From NCBI GenBank assembly GCA_963718635.1, contig OY970367.1:4836001-4900000 (forward strand): a stretch of 64,000 nt of DNA, in the 5' to 3' direction. Positions 62,931-64,000 of the stretch are shown here, in pieces; the first letter of the stretch is position 1; every line of letters starts with the position of its first letter. Source of the DNA: JAIOQJ01 sp963718635. GTDB taxonomy: Bacteria; Planctomycetota; Planctomycetia; Gemmatales; Gemmataceae. Under the pieces are notes generated by a model. That model had not been told where the DNA came from, ran no database searches, and worked only from the letters and a program-made list of their open reading frames with translations. A program made the position numbers and the translations under genes.

Positions 62931-63384
62931 TTATGAACCGAGCGCCTCGACTGCCTTCACCTTATTCAAACGGCGTTGATGTCGCTCCGCCGCACTGAAG
63001 CGACTCGATAAGAATTGCTGAACGATCTCCCAAGCGACAGAAGCGCCGATCACGCGTCCGCCAAGGCAGATGATGTTCATGTCATCATCTTCAACGCCTT
63101 GATGCGCGGAGAAGTGATCGTGTACCAAAGCTCCCCGCGCCTCCCTGCACCTTGTTGACGGCAATGCTCGCGCCGACCCCGCTGCCGCAAACGGCAATGC
63201 CGCGCTCAACCTTGCCTGCCGCCACTGCTTGAGCTAAGGGGATAACAAAATCGGGGTAATCGTCCCCGGCGATGTAGGAGCTTGCCCCAAAATCAACGAC
63301 TTCGGTCCCTTCGCCCTGCAAGCGAGCGAGCAGTTCAACCTTCAATTCGTAACCGCCATGATCGGAAGCGATGCCGACACGCAT
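62931..63384 (-). pseudogene. rpiB: Ribose-5-phosphate isomerase B, frameshifted near 63,155
   Basis: RpiB interconverts ribose-5-phosphate and ribulose-5-phosphate. The start at 63384 has GGAGG upstream. The first frame reads MRVGIASDHGGYELKVELLA and the catalytic CGSGVGASIAVNKV; around the CAGGGAGGCG stretch (about 63,155) the frame shifts by one base and continues as ALVHDHFSAHQGVEDDDMNI, then CLGGRVIGASVAWEIVQQFL, to 62931. Restored length is about 150 residues, normal for RpiB. It precedes transketolase in a pentose-phosphate pair. Confidence 0.9.
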
Positions 63385-63919
63385 GGAGAGACCTCCCCTG
63401 ATAATCACGGGCTTCAGCCTTTACTTATAGGAACTTCAGCCTTTACTTATAGGAAATAGGCGCTGAAAGTGAGCCTTCAGCAGTGAATATGGGATTGCCT
63501 CAATTGATTTAACCTGAGCAGTGCACAATTAGAATGGTGAGCCGAGCAGCGTAAGCGGTCAGGTTCCGTCGGTACCCGGCAGTTTACGCTTCTCGGCTCG
63601 CCTGCTCAGAGTCGCTTCGGGAAATATTTCCCGAAGCGACTTTGCAACAAAATCGCGGGAAACGCGCGGGCCTGTTGTTAGCCGGACGCGCAAGTGACAG
63701 CCTGATGCAGGGCAGGCCGGGAGGCCTGTCCTCACTGGGAGAAGCCTATCAGTTAATATTCGGGAAATCTTTCCAGAAAGCCAAACCGGATAAAACCGGA
63801 TGAAAACGCGCGGTGAAATATAAACGACTCCGAGTTCGCATAGGCAGCATTTCCCGCACTTGTTAGACTGTCCCGCACGAAGTAATACGGCCTTGTTCAA
63901 TTGCTGAAGGAACGATCTC
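63385..63919. repeat. Repeat-filled intergenic region
   Basis: This 535-bp gap between divergent rpiB and kdsA contains a direct repeat of CTTCAGCCTTTACTTATAGG (about 63,412 and 63,431), a GGTGAGCCGAGCAGCGTAAG...GGCTCGCC hairpin (63537-63602), a 30-bp perfect palindrome centred on GGAAATATTTCC (63611-63640), a TTAGCCGGACGCG copy (about 63,677), and another GGAAATxTTTCC copy near 63,762 preceded by AGAAGCCTATCAGTTAATAT. No gene is supported. Confidence 0.75.
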
Positions 63920-64000
63920 ATGGCAGGAAGTCGTCTCGTCCGTTTTGCCGGGCGCTCGTGTGGGGCAGAACAGCCGTTGCTCTGGATTGCCGGGCCTTGC
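63920..64000 (+). CDS. kdsA: 3-deoxy-8-phosphooctulonate synthase (KdsA), N-terminal start only
   Basis: The last 27 codons of the window open a gene at an ATG preceded by GAAGGAACGATCTC. The end of the visible part, QPLLWIAGPC, matches the conserved strand of KdsA (usual form L-x-x-I-A-G-P-C-V-I-E-S), which condenses arabinose-5-phosphate with phosphoenolpyruvate to make Kdo-8-phosphate. Only this motif supports the call; related DAHP synthases have similar strands but usually I-G-P-C. It would imply Kdo-containing lipopolysaccharide. Confidence 0.6.
   Translation, partial: MAGSRLVRFAGRSCGAEQPLLWIAGPC

Noticed and set aside
63559..63921. Minus-strand 120-codon frame before kdsA
   Set aside because: It consists of translated palindromic repeats and has no binding site.
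1..64000. rRNA, tRNA or prophage
   Set aside because: No cloverleaf-like or rRNA sequence and no phage structural or integrase gene was recognised by eye; a dedicated tRNA scan would be decisive.

Overview
The window looks like a planctomycete chromosome, probably close to the Gemmatales/Pirellulales. Pointers are a DUF1559 prepilin-like protein with an RGFTLIELLVVIAIIAIL N-terminus and a C-terminal FADGSVH motif, a secreted DUF1080 protein, a four-repeat DUF4340 protein beside a GldG-like subunit, a long TPR protein, an RNase P RNA with an enlarged P12 region, and intergenic spaces full of dispersed palindromic repeats. The lineage is inferred from gene content only. No rRNA or tRNA gene was recognised.

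Layout. 1-4.4 kb: end of a gliding-type ABC exporter locus (GldG-like, DUF4340), a hairpin module and a secreted coiled-coil protein. 4.6-14.4 kb: aldo/keto reductase, ergothioneine genes egtD/egtB behind a two-module U32 protein, a DUF1016 nuclease-like gene, a flavin monooxygenase, a nitroreductase and a small membrane protein. 14.7-20.8 kb (minus strand): FtsX-type permease, GxxExxY protein, LolD-type ATPase and EttA. 21.3-31.6 kb: TPR protein, two small unknown genes, D-aminoacylase, UxaA-type dehydratase and HemY. 31.6-34.7 kb: a tandem array of four paralogous nucleotidyltransferases. 34.8-37.5 kb: glgC, then about 1.4 kb of repeats including a 131-bp-period array of operator-like palindromes. 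37.5-48.4 kb: MATE exporter, DUF1080, HAD phosphatase, TIM-barrel protein, NifU-like protein, ribF, rnpB, TetR, a multi-S1 protein, a secreted thioredoxin-like protein and 5-formyl-THF cyclo-ligase. 48.5-54.2 kb: a Complex I cluster (nuoI, nuoA, nuoB, nuoC, nuoD) with five non-nuo genes embedded. 54.4-64 kb: DUF1559, MMPL exporter, glycogen phosphorylase, transketolase, rpiB and the first codons of kdsA.

Functional links: glgC and glgP synthesise and degrade glycogen; transketolase and RpiB form a pentose-phosphate pair; NuoABCDI are the hydrophilic core and first membrane subunit of respiratory Complex I; kdsA points to Kdo and so an outer membrane.

Thirteen genes carry single-base frameshifts while the reading continues in another frame: aldo/keto reductase, U32, nitroreductase, TPR, the 25.8-kb gene, UxaA, two nucleotidyltransferases, HAD, S1, DUF1559 and RpiB clearly, plus a possible fusion at 3.5-4.4 kb. 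Core genes are affected, so base-level assembly error is the simplest reading; true decay cannot be excluded. Such genes are listed as pseudogenes over their full restored span.
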